The notes: generated by a model not told the origin, from the sequence alone. Shown: positions 1 through 4,991, counted from the first letter of the stretch. The stretch: 5,591 bases of DNA from JBAROU01 sp049642385 (GCA_049642385.1 JBAROU010000114.1:1-5591), one strand, 5' to 3'. Made by a program: numbers and translations.

Positions 1-2
1 AG

Positions 3-227
3 CGCGGGCCGCGGGGCGCGCCTGCCGGCCGTGGCGGGCTCGCCGTGAACGCGAAGAACCCGGCGTACCCCATTGTGGTGGCGACGGCGCTCGATGCGCT
101 GGCGGCGGCGGACGGGCGTTACGCGCCTGCCGCTCGCGCGCTGGGCCTGACGACGAGCCAGCTCCTACGCTTCCTGCGCTCGGACGGACAAGTGTGGCGC
201 GCGACGGAGGCGATCCGAGCGGGTTAG
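3..227 (+). CDS. C-terminal part of a probable release-factor-like (RF-1 domain) protein, 5' end outside window
   Basis: The frame is open from the left edge to TAG at 225-227, so this is the last ~74 residues of a longer protein. A GTG at 45 could be read as a start, but it has no Shine-Dalgarno site and the frame continues upstream as an Arg/Gly/Ala-rich stretch, so I treat it as an internal Val. The visible part has a conserved-looking NAKNPAYP segment, then a helix-rich region resembling a helix-turn-helix (AARALGLTTSQLLRFLR), then VWRATEAIR near the end. From memory this resembles the C-terminal tail of peptide chain release factor-like (RF-1 domain) proteins, in which a GGLAVN..NP.YP segment precedes an LG.TTSQLVRFL helix pair. 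The catalytic GGQ loop would lie upstream, outside the window, so the family call is unverified. An unrelated Fis-like DNA-binding tail is the alternative. Its stop overlaps the stop of the convergent DinB gene. Confidence 0.6.
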   Translation, partial: RGPRGAPAGRGGLAVNAKNPAYPIVVATALDALAAADGRYAPAARALGLTTSQLLRFLRSDGQVWRATEAIRAG

Positions 228-763
228 GTCGGCGGCCAAGCCCAGCGGTCGTCGCCCTGGCGCACGGCGCGTAAGTGGTTGATCTCACCGGCGTGGTAGA
301 GGTCGTGCTCGATCATAACGCTGATCAGCCAACGCGTTTCGTGGTCCTGGCCCCAGTTCGCCCGGCGCGGCACGAGCAGCTCGTCGTCGTCCAGCGCGGC
401 GACGTGGTCGCGAAGGCCCTGCTGACCTTTGCGCAGCCAGTCGATCACGTCTGCCTTCGCGGCGTCTGGTGCGAAGTTCGGAACGGTCTCCGGCAGATCC
501 CAGCGCATCGAGCGGTCGCCGAAGGCGTGGTTGTCGTACACGAACTTGCACTTGCCCACGTGCCGCGTGAGTTCGAGGATCGTGCGACCGCCGTCCGTCG
601 GCGCCCATGACCAGTCGTCCGCCGTCACCGAACGCAAGTTGGCCAGCAGCGAGTGCTCGCCACTGCCGTCGAAGGCCTGGTCCATCAGGTAGAGGAGTTG
701 CTCGACGCCGGAGCGGGTCATCGCGGAGCTACCGTAGCGAAGGAAAGCCCGCCCCGTCAACAT
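224..763 (-). CDS. DinB/YfiT-fold putative metal-dependent hydrolase
   Basis: This 179-residue cytoplasmic protein has the size and motifs of the DinB/YfiT superfamily, a four-helix bundle that usually carries a divalent metal on three histidines. With the start used here, the likely ligands are H68 (in ELTRHVGKC) and H153 and H157 (in EHDLYHAGEINHLR); the last motif is the family's signature near the C-terminus. Members include bacillithiol- or mycothiol-dependent transferases and many proteins of unknown substrate, so no reaction is assigned. An in-frame GTG lies four codons upstream (775), but the AGGTGAG at 777-771 sits seven bases before the ATG at 763, which decides the start. A later in-frame ATG (721) matches where many relatives begin, but it has no ribosome site. 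The gene lies 74 bases after the GerMN lipoprotein gene on the same strand, with a hairpin between, so co-transcription is uncertain. Its TAA overlaps the TAG of the convergent gene. Confidence 0.9.
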   Translation of the reverse strand: MLTGRAFLRYGSSAMTRSGVEQLLYLMDQAFDGSGEHSLLANLRSVTADDWSWAPTDGGRTILELTRHVGKCKFVYDNHAFGDRSMRWDLPETVPNFAPDAAKADVIDWLRKGQQGLRDHVAALDDDELLVPRRANWGQDHETRWLISVMIEHDLYHAGEINHLRAVRQGDDRWAWPPT

Positions 764-770
764 GACGATG

Positions 771-777
771 CTCACCT
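771..777 (-). promoter_or_regulatory. Shine-Dalgarno site that fixes the DinB gene start
   Basis: On the minus strand AGGTGAG (777 to 771) is followed by a seven-base spacer and ATG at 763-761. It overlaps the alternative GTG at 775, which therefore cannot use it. This favours the ATG over both the upstream GTG and the ATG at 721. Confidence 0.8.
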
Positions 778-790
778 GCCTAGGCGACGT

Positions 791-816
791 TCCGGCGAGG
801 CTCGTACCCCGCCGGA
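791..816 (-). terminator. Hairpin between GerMN lipoprotein and DinB genes, possible weak terminator
   Basis: A 10-bp inverted repeat (791-800 with 807-816, one G-U pair, six-base loop) lies between the lipoprotein stop at 838 and the DinB start at 763. Neither strand has a T-run after it, so it may be a weak or factor-assisted terminator, an mRNA stabilising structure, or have no role. If it terminates, the DinB gene needs its own promoter, and I see no convincing one in the remaining ~30 bases. Confidence 0.4.
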
Positions 817-837
817 CCGTCGGCCATCACGGTTGAT

Positions 838-1428
838 TTACTGAAACGGCGTCGGGTCGCAGTTGTCGTTGCTCTCACCGCACCCGATGGGCATCCATTC
901 GTAGAATGTGGCCGGGTCGCCGTCGATGGCGAAGATCACGCGGCGGACGGAGGCGGCGTCCGCGAGCGTCTGCTCTACCTCCGCAAAGAACTCCGCGCTC
1001 CCGCATGAGCTGTTCGCGCCGGAGATGATGCCGCGGATATCGGCCAGGTTGACGTATGCCGTGTCACCTTCAATCTTCAGGCCGATCAGCACGCCATCGG
1101 TCTCAGAAGAGAAGAACGACCTGAAGCCCTCGCTCGCTTCCGCGTCGTTGGGTCCTCGGAACAGCTCCGTTAGCGTTGCTTCCGCTACGGTGTCAGTGGT
1201 AGGGACTTGGCGCTCCGTGGGAAACACCAAGCTGCAGTCTTCCATGTTGGGGTTCTGCTCAGTGTTCGCGAAGTACACGGTGACGGGCATCGTCCGTGCC
1301 TCTTCCGTCGGGGCGGTCGTCGGTTGCGTATCTGGCGCCGGTTCCTCCTTGCCGTCGTTGCAGGCTACGGCGGCCAGCGCCATGCTAAGCAGGACTGCCA
1401 AAACCAGTGCCAGGGGCTTTGCTTTCAT
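838..1428 (-). CDS. GerMN-domain lipoprotein
   Basis: This is a 196-residue exported lipoprotein. Residues 1-22 form a lipoprotein signal peptide (MKAKP, then a hydrophobic core) ending in the lipobox-like AAVA-C23. A Pro/Thr/Glu-rich linker follows at about 24-46, then a single GerMN domain at about 47-170. It shows the family pattern: a first strand (MPVTVYFAN), LVFPTERQVP, then AEATLTELFRGPNDAEASEGFRSFFS, the strand pair LKIEGDTAYVNLAD, and a final VRRVIFAIDGD. GerMN domains occur in Bacillus GerM and actinobacterial LpqB; they are thought to act in the envelope, but no enzymatic role is established. C65, C142, C183 and C190 could form disulphides outside the membrane. Starting at ATG 1428 places AAGGAGG (1440-1434) five bases upstream and gives a proper signal peptide; the longer frame from 1461 does neither. 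It lies 100 bases after the kinase gene on the same strand, with no clear terminator between, so it may belong to the same operon. Confidence 0.92.
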   Translation of the reverse strand: MKAKPLALVLAVLLSMALAAVACNDGKEEPAPDTQPTTAPTEEARTMPVTVYFANTEQNPNMEDCSLVFPTERQVPTTDTVAEATLTELFRGPNDAEASEGFRSFFSSETDGVLIGLKIEGDTAYVNLADIRGIISGANSSCGSAEFFAEVEQTLADAASVRRVIFAIDGDPATFYEWMPIGCGESNDNCDPTPFQ

Positions 1429-1462
1429 CTGCGCCTCCTTCTCTGCCTCATGCGGCAACATA

Positions 1463-1468
1463 ATCGTA
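1463..1468 (-). promoter_or_regulatory. Possible -10 element upstream of the GerMN lipoprotein gene
   Basis: In the 100-base gap after the kinase stop, the minus strand reads GGGCGTTACGATTATG; TACGAT at 1468-1463 fits a TANNNT -10 box. I see no good -35 box at 16-18 bases (the hexamer there is TAATCG). A short 5' leader of about 28 bases would result. This could give the lipoprotein a promoter separate from the regulator-kinase transcript. The evidence is weak. Confidence 0.25.
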
Positions 1469-1528
1469 ACGCCCAGGGAGGCGGCCGATTAGGGCTGAAG
1501 GGACCCTTTGAAAGGCGCGACTGGCCTG

Positions 1529-3004
1529 TTAACGCGCGGGCAGGTGGGCATGGAAGACCAGCTGCCCGTTCCGCAGCGAAGCCGTGAGCGTGCCGCCGTG
1601 CAGCTCGATCAGGTCGCGGGCGATGGGCAGGCCCAGGCCGGAACCGTTGGCTGTGTTCGCGCCCGCGCGGGTGCGGTCGCGCCGGTAGAAGCGGTCGAAG
1701 AGGCGTGGTAGCTCGTCTGGCGTAATGTCTGGCGCGGTGTTTGCGACGTCGACGTCCGCATGGCCGTCCTCGAGGCCAGCGCGTACGTGGATCTCGCCGC
1801 CGCTGGGCGTGTACTTGCGGGCATTGTCGATCAGGTTCTCGAACGCGCGCTCCAGCTTCGGGCCATCCGCGCTGACGACGACATCGTCCGCGAGATCGAG
1901 GCCAACGCTGACGCTCCGCGCTGCCGTGTCGGATTCGATGCGCTGGGCCAGGGTCTCAAGCAGCCGGCGGACGTCGATCTCCTCGCGCGCGAGGAGCGTC
2001 TGGCCGGACTCGATCTCCGAGAGCAGGAGCAGGTCGTTCAGGCGTGTGGTCAGCCGCGACGCCTCCGCGTAGATCACGCTGCCCATGCGCTGCACTTCGG
2101 CGCTGTCCTCGGCGCGGCCATCGCGCAGCGCCTGCCCGAAGCCGAGGATCGACGTCAGCGGCGTCTTCAGATCGTGCGAGACGTTGGCGACGAGCGTGCG
2201 CATTTGCGTGTGCGCTTCGCCAACGCGGCGCGCCATGGTGGAGAACGCCTGCGCAAGGCGGCCCACCTCGTCCTGGCGGTCGACCGAGACGCGCACATCA
2301 AAGTTGCCTTCCGCCATCTCGCGCGAGGCGACGGTGAGCTGGTACAGCGGCCGGCTGATGTAACGGGCCATGACCAGCGCGAGCAAGACCGCCGCCGGGA
2401 TCGCGATCGCGGCAGCGATGAGGAGCGCTGGCAGAAGTCCTTGCCAGGCGCTCCGGATGGTGCTCTTGGGCACGGCCAGCAGCAGCGCGTACTGGTCGAA
2501 CGGACGCAGGCCTTCACGCGATCTGGTAATAGGCGCGATGAAGACGTGGTCGTTGCCCGGTGTCCCGTCTTCCACCTCGAACGATACGTACGGTCGACGG
2601 GGGTTGGGTTGGTCAAAGTTGAGGTTGCCGCCGGTCGGCAGCACGAGCTGGTCGTCTGTGAGCTCGTCCGCGCTGTCCGCGACGATTGTGGTCGTGGTCT
2701 GTGTTCCAGTGGTGGTCGTCGTGCGGTCGACGAGGAGCAGGCGCGCGTCGAAGTCGGCGGCCGCTTCATGGACGTAGTTGGCCAAGGAGGCCTCGTCGAC
2801 TCCTTCCCCCTGATAGAAGTTGAACCCGGCGAAGATCGACGGGGACGCGGCGAGCGCGCGGTTCAGCTCCTGCTCCTCCTGGTCGTGCCGCCGGATCACG
2901 ACGAACGCGCCGCCCGCGACGAGGAGAGCCGTGAGCACGACAAGGACAAACGCGCCGACTAGCTTGGTCTGCAGACTGAAGAGGATGCTCCCCGGCGACG
3001 CCAT
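1529..3004 (-). CDS. Membrane sensor histidine kinase, HAMP-HisKA-HATPase
   Basis: This 491-residue kinase has the usual class I order. TM1 is at about 14-37, an extracytoplasmic sensor region at about 38-189, TM2 at about 190-213 and HAMP at about 213-265. HisKA follows with the H-box VSHDLKTPL (275-283; H277 is the phosphoacceptor), and HATPase_c runs to the end with the N-box FENLIDNARKY (388-398), an F-box RLFDRFYR (434-441) and the G2 box GSGLGLPIA (454-462). The G1 box is unusual: NTAPDI (422-427) where D-x-G-x-G is typical, with Asn in place of the usual Asp; related NTG and DSAPG variants are known in active kinases, so loss of activity is not implied. The sensor region has no recognised fold and includes a Thr-rich tract (TTTTTGTQTTTT, 95-106). 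The gene begins one base after the regulator stop and its Shine-Dalgarno site (AAGGAG) lies in the regulator's last codons, indicating translational coupling. The stimulus is unknown. Confidence 0.96.
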   Translation of the reverse strand: MASPGSILFSLQTKLVGAFVLVVLTALLVAGGAFVVIRRHDQEEQELNRALAASPSIFAGFNFYQGEGVDEASLANYVHEAAADFDARLLLVDRTTTTTGTQTTTTIVADSADELTDDQLVLPTGGNLNFDQPNPRRPYVSFEVEDGTPGNDHVFIAPITRSREGLRPFDQYALLLAVPKSTIRSAWQGLLPALLIAAAIAIPAAVLLALVMARYISRPLYQLTVASREMAEGNFDVRVSVDRQDEVGRLAQAFSTMARRVGEAHTQMRTLVANVSHDLKTPLTSILGFGQALRDGRAEDSAEVQRMGSVIYAEASRLTTRLNDLLLLSEIESGQTLLAREEIDVRRLLETLAQRIESDTAARSVSVGLDLADDVVVSADGPKLERAFENLIDNARKYTPSGGEIHVRAGLEDGHADVDVANTAPDITPDELPRLFDRFYRRDRTRAGANTANGSGLGLPIARDLIELHGGTLTASLRNGQLVFHAHLPAR

Positions 3005-3005
3005 G

Positions 3006-3707
3006 TCACTCCTTGATGGCCAGGCGGTAGCCCGTGCCCCAGATGGTCTCGATGCGGAGGCCGGTGCCCTTCAGCTTCTCGCGCAGACGTGCCACGTGCA
3101 CGTCCACGGTGCGTAGCGCGTAGAACGACGTCCCCCAGACGAGATCGAGCAGTTGCTCGCGGTCCAGCGCAACGTTCGGAAAGCGTGCGAAGGTGGCGAG
3201 CAGGTCGAACTCCTTGGGTGTGAGCGTGATCTCGTCACCGTTCATGTGCGCACTGCGGCTTGCCGTATCGAGCTCTAGGCCGCCGATGGAGAGATGTTCG
3301 GCTGGTGCCGGAGTCTCGCCGGAACTACGCGCCCGGCGTAAGACCGCCTCGACGCGGGCGACGAGCTCATCCGGGTTGAAGGGCTTCGTCACGTAGTCGT
3401 CGGCGCCGAACCGCAAACCGGCGATCTTGTCGATGTCCGACGAGCGGGCGGTCAGCAAAACGATTGGCACGTTGCTGCGACGGCGCAGACTGCGGCAGAT
3501 CTGGAGCCCGTCTGGTCCCGGCATCATGATGTCAAGCACGAGCAAATCGGGATGCCGCTCGGCGATCTTGCGCAGCGCCTCGTCGCCGTCGACCGCGGCG
3601 TCCACCTGGTAGCCGGCCTTGCGCAGGTAGAGCGATACAAGATCGACGATGTGCTCATCGTCGTCCGCCACGAGAATCAGGTTGCCGTTAGAAGCGTCGC
3701 TGGCCAT
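3006..3707 (-). CDS. OmpR/PhoP-family response regulator, receiver plus winged helix
   Basis: This 233-residue protein has a receiver domain (about 9-124) and an OmpR-type winged-helix DNA-binding domain (about 137-231). The receiver keeps all key residues: the acidic cluster D15-D17, phosphoacceptor D59 (LVLDIMMPG), T86 (LLTA), Y105 and K108 (DDYVTKPF). The effector domain shows LTPKEFDLL, the recognition helix around RTVDVHVARLREKL (199-212), and the closing hairpin IWGTGYRL. It should be phosphorylated by the adjacent kinase and bind paired direct repeats as a dimer. The start is well bounded: an in-frame TGA lies three codons upstream, leaving ATG 3707 as the first start. The ribosome site is weak, and a -10-like box lies only 11 bases upstream (see that entry). 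It stands in the place of MtrA in an MtrAB-LpqB-like order, but the receiver and wing are generic enough that orthology to MtrA cannot be claimed. Confidence 0.97.
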   Translation of the reverse strand: MASDASNGNLILVADDDEHIVDLVSLYLRKAGYQVDAAVDGDEALRKIAERHPDLLVLDIMMPGPDGLQICRSLRRRSNVPIVLLTARSSDIDKIAGLRFGADDYVTKPFNPDELVARVEAVLRRARSSGETPAPAEHLSIGGLELDTASRSAHMNGDEITLTPKEFDLLATFARFPNVALDREQLLDLVWGTSFYALRTVDVHVARLREKLKGTGLRIETIWGTGYRLAIKE

Positions 3708-3718
3708 CGTTTTTCATC

Positions 3719-3724
3719 AGTATA
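3719..3724 (-). promoter_or_regulatory. -10 box of the regulator-kinase operon, near-leaderless geometry
   Basis: The minus strand reads GAGTATACTGATGAAAAACG and then the regulator ATG. TATACT (3724-3719) differs from TATAAT at one position and ends 11 bases before the ATG. Initiation six to seven bases after it would leave a 5' leader of only about four or five bases, too short for a normal ribosome site, and none is seen. No -35-like hexamer lies 17 bases upstream, where the terminator-like stem begins. The box is part of an 8-bp palindrome AGTATACT (3719-3726), which could also be a regulator site. Confidence 0.5.
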
Positions 3725-3735
3725 CTCGGAGGTCA

Positions 3736-3765
3736 GGAGAGGGAGGCCCAACGGCCTCCCTCTCC
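3736..3765 (-). terminator. Perfect 13-bp hairpin after the secreted-protein gene, U-less terminator
   Basis: Positions 3736-3748 are the exact reverse complement of 3753-3765, with a four-base loop (CAAC on the plus strand). The stem is GC-rich. It lies 25 bases past the stop of the gene ending at 3791 and just before the regulator promoter. No T-run follows on either strand, so classic intrinsic termination is not certain; strong U-less hairpins are reported as terminators in some GC-rich bacteria. It likely insulates the regulator-kinase operon from read-through. Confidence 0.65.
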
Positions 3766-3771
3766 CTCCAA

Positions 3772-3783
3772 CACCCATGGGTG
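3772..3783. repeat. 12-bp perfect palindrome CACCCATGGGTG
   Basis: This perfect dyad lies between the stop of the secreted-protein gene (3791) and the 13-bp hairpin. It could be an operator half of the regulator's control region, about 65 bases upstream of its start, or an extra 3' mRNA hairpin. No second copy was seen in the window. A chance origin is possible. Confidence 0.4.
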
Positions 3784-3790
3784 GTGCGGC

Positions 3791-4567
3791 CTAGTAGGCG
3801 GCGGGAGCGTCTACCGGCGGCTGGAAGATCGCGCCCTCCGGCGCCATGTCGCCGAAGCGGCCATGGCCGCCGTGGAACGGTCCGTCCGGTCCGCCGATGT
3901 CCGTGCGGTCAACCATGTCACCAACGTTGTCCTTGAAGTTCTGCGCGATCTCGTCCGCGCGCGACTGGTCGATATCGCCGTCTGCGACCTTCTGGTCGAG
4001 CTTGTCCTGCAGCCCGCCGACGATGTGATCGATCAACTCCTGGCGGGTCTTACCGTTCGCCTTGGCGATCTGGGCGAGGCTCTGTCCGTCTTCGCGCGCC
4101 TGGTGGATCTCATCGGCGCCGATGCCGAGGAAGTCGGCCAGGTCACTGCCAATGTCGAGGCGCCCGCCGAAGCCGGGACCGTGACCGAAGTGGCCTCGGC
4201 CGAACGGGGACAGCGAACCATCCGACTGGTCGATGCGGTCCTTCAACTTCGTTGCCTCATCCTCCGTAATGCGACCATCGGCCAGCCACTGATCGACGAT
4301 CTGACCGTTGGTCTCCTTCACCGCAGCCCGCAAGTCATCCTCGCTTACCCCAAGGTTGGTGGCGAGCTTGGCCATGAAATCCGAAGCCTTCATGTCGGCG
4401 GCGCCGTCGTCGGTCCCATTGCCGTCGGCCGACTCCCCGGTGGCAGTGGGGGCCGTCGGTGAGTCGCCGCCGCCGCTCTGGGCGAAAGCGAAGCTGCCCG
4501 CTGCGCTGACGAGACCCAGGAACGCGATGCCGGCAAAGATGAATTTCCACAAACTCTGACTCTTCAT
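3791..4567 (-). CDS. Secreted two-module helical repeat protein with His/Gly-rich segments
   Basis: This 258-residue protein has a Sec signal peptide (MKSQSLWKF, hydrophobic core 9-23, probable cleavage after A29 in SFAFA-Q30). A disordered Ser/Gly/Asp linker runs to about residue 58. Two related helical modules follow, about 64-114 and 142-221. Each holds an LG(V/I) followed by acidic residues, and a later DQxxADGxI element (DQWLADGRIT at 92-101, DQKVADGDID at 191-200) followed by a charged helix. Between and after them lie His/Gly/Phe-rich segments (GRGHFGHGPGFGG at 124-136, PFHGGHGRFGD at 230-240) that could bind metal. Similar secreted proteins with ADG-I-T repeats are widespread in Gram-positive-type and Chloroflexota genomes and have no defined biochemical role that I know of. 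ATG 4567 has AGGAG nine bases upstream. The gene precedes the regulator but is separated from it by a hairpin. It shares an upstream element with the 38-residue gene, so both may be targets of one regulator. A CpxP-like feedback or metal-scavenging role is speculation. Confidence 0.88.
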   Translation of the reverse strand: MKSQSLWKFIFAGIAFLGLVSAAGSFAFAQSGGGDSPTAPTATGESADGNGTDDGAADMKASDFMAKLATNLGVSEDDLRAAVKETNGQIVDQWLADGRITEDEATKLKDRIDQSDGSLSPFGRGHFGHGPGFGGRLDIGSDLADFLGIGADEIHQAREDGQSLAQIAKANGKTRQELIDHIVGGLQDKLDQKVADGDIDQSRADEIAQNFKDNVGDMVDRTDIGGPDGPFHGGHGRFGDMAPEGAIFQPPVDAPAAY

Positions 4568-4605
4568 GGTGTGTATCTCCTCTCTTGTTTGCGGTCTCTG
4601 TAACG

Positions 4606-4611
4606 AGCTTA
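4606..4611 (-). promoter_or_regulatory. Candidate -10 element of the secreted-protein gene
   Basis: TAAGCT on the minus strand fits TANNNT and lies inside GGCGTAAGCTCG, which aligns without gaps to GGCGTACGATCG before the 38-residue gene. A start point near 4599 would give a leader of about 32 bases containing the ribosome site. The shared 17-base element lies at about -30 to -46 from this start point. An alternative promoter, TTGATA-N16-TACAGT (4668 to 4641), has better hexamers but is not conserved at the second gene. Confidence 0.4.
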
Positions 4612-4628
4612 CGCCTGTGGTTCCTAGA

Positions 4629-4645
4629 AGTCGTTTCGGAACTGT
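4629..4645 (-). promoter_or_regulatory. 17-base shared upstream element, copy 1 (secreted-protein gene)
   Basis: On the minus strand this reads ACAGTTCCGAAACGACT, 62 bases upstream of the ATG at 4567. Copy 2 before the 38-residue gene matches at 15 of 17 positions. In both places GGCGTA follows exactly 13 bases later. It is either an operator overlapping the -35 region or the -35 part of a special promoter class. Confidence 0.6.
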
Positions 4646-4722
4646 AACAACCCTTCACTACCTATCAACGCGAATCTGGAGCCTCATCGTTTCCCATCTA
4701 GGCGCCCGTCCTCAAAGAAAAC

Positions 4723-4754
4723 GCCGAAGGAGACCTGAGATGGTCTCCTTCGGC
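4723..4754 (-). terminator. Intrinsic terminator of the 38-residue membrane protein gene
   Basis: A perfect 13-bp stem (4723-4735 with 4742-4754, six-base loop) begins 22 bases after the stop at 4777. On the minus strand it is followed by GTTTTCTTT, giving a U-rich tail. The plus strand has no such tail, so the direction is clear. It separates this small gene from the secreted-protein gene and supports the small gene as a real, separately transcribed unit. Confidence 0.88.
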
Positions 4755-4776
4755 TGATACCGTCGACGCTGTTGGT

Positions 4777-4893
4777 CTAGAGCCTCGTGGTGAGGAGCGC
4801 GCCTGCGGCGTAGGTGAGCAGGACGAACACTGCCGGTGCGACACCGAAGACCATCACCGGTGTGACGAGCCGGGCTAACCATGCTCCTGACAT
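4777..4893 (-). CDS. 38-residue single-span membrane protein
   Basis: This short gene encodes MSGAWLARLV, then a hydrophobic stretch (about residues 8-34) with two prolines (P12, P20), ending in LLTTRL. Arg at position 8 on the N-terminal side and Arg at 37 after the span are its only basic residues, so topology is not clear. The ATG at 4893 has a strong AAGGAGG (4909-4903) nine bases upstream, an intrinsic terminator 22 bases after its TAG, and a shared promoter-region element upstream, so it is a complete unit. The same frame extends to 4986 but that extension is Arg-rich, lacks a ribosome site and crosses the divergent promoter region. I do not recognise a family. Small single-span proteins near two-component genes often modulate kinases or transporters, but no such role can be shown here. 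Confidence 0.8.
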   Translation of the reverse strand: MSGAWLARLVTPVMVFGVAPAVFVLLTYAAGALLTTRL

Positions 4894-4925
4894 CTCTCGA
4901 TTCCTCCTTCTGGCTTGGTGAATCG

Positions 4926-4931
4926 ATCGTA
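4926..4931 (-). promoter_or_regulatory. Candidate -10 element of the 38-residue protein gene
   Basis: TACGAT on the minus strand sits in GGCGTACGATCG, the counterpart of GGCGTAAGCTCG before the secreted-protein gene. A start point near 4919 leaves a leader of about 26 bases with the AAGGAGG site. Support comes mainly from its conserved position relative to the 17-base element. Confidence 0.4.
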
Positions 4932-4948
4932 CGCCGATGATGCGACAT

Positions 4949-4965
4949 AGTCGTTGCCGAACTGT
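4949..4965 (-). promoter_or_regulatory. 17-base shared upstream element, copy 2 (38-residue protein gene)
   Basis: On the minus strand this reads ACAGTTCGGCAACGACT, 56 bases upstream of the ATG at 4893, against 62 for copy 1. Its two differences from copy 1 are both in the central spacer, so the flanking ACAGTTC and AACGACT blocks are identical. It lies in the 121-base divergent region shared with the GNAT gene and could influence both genes. Confidence 0.6.
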
Positions 4966-4991
4966 GAAACGTGCGGACGAGAACAACCGCG

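Noticed and set aside
1429..1461. Upstream start (ATG 1461) for the GerMN lipoprotein
   Set aside because: It adds 11 charged residues before the signal peptide and would bury the strong AAGGAGG site that fits ATG 1428.
908..1492. 194-residue plus-strand frame antisense to the GerMN lipoprotein gene
   Set aside because: Its Ser/Ala-rich composition matches no family, it has no start signals, and it runs over the lipoprotein's ribosome site.
1492..1516. AAGGGACCCTTT and CCTTTGAAAGG dyads after the kinase stop as a terminator
   Set aside because: Both have one-base centres, so neither folds into a stable hairpin, and no T-run follows.
1760..2962. 400-residue plus-strand open frame antisense to the kinase
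   Set aside because: It is Arg/Asp/Glu-rich with no recognisable domain, has no ribosome site, and lies wholly opposite a kinase gene with every expected motif. Long antisense frames are common in GC-rich coding DNA.
3863..4462. 199-residue plus-strand open frame antisense to the secreted-protein gene
   Set aside because: It has no ribosome site or domain, and the minus strand has a signal peptide, repeats and a good ribosome site, so this is a shadow frame.
4641..4668. TTGATA-N16-TACAGT as the secreted-protein promoter
   Set aside because: The hexamers are good, but the arrangement is not kept at the 38-residue gene, while the shared element and GGCGTA block are. Kept only as an alternative.
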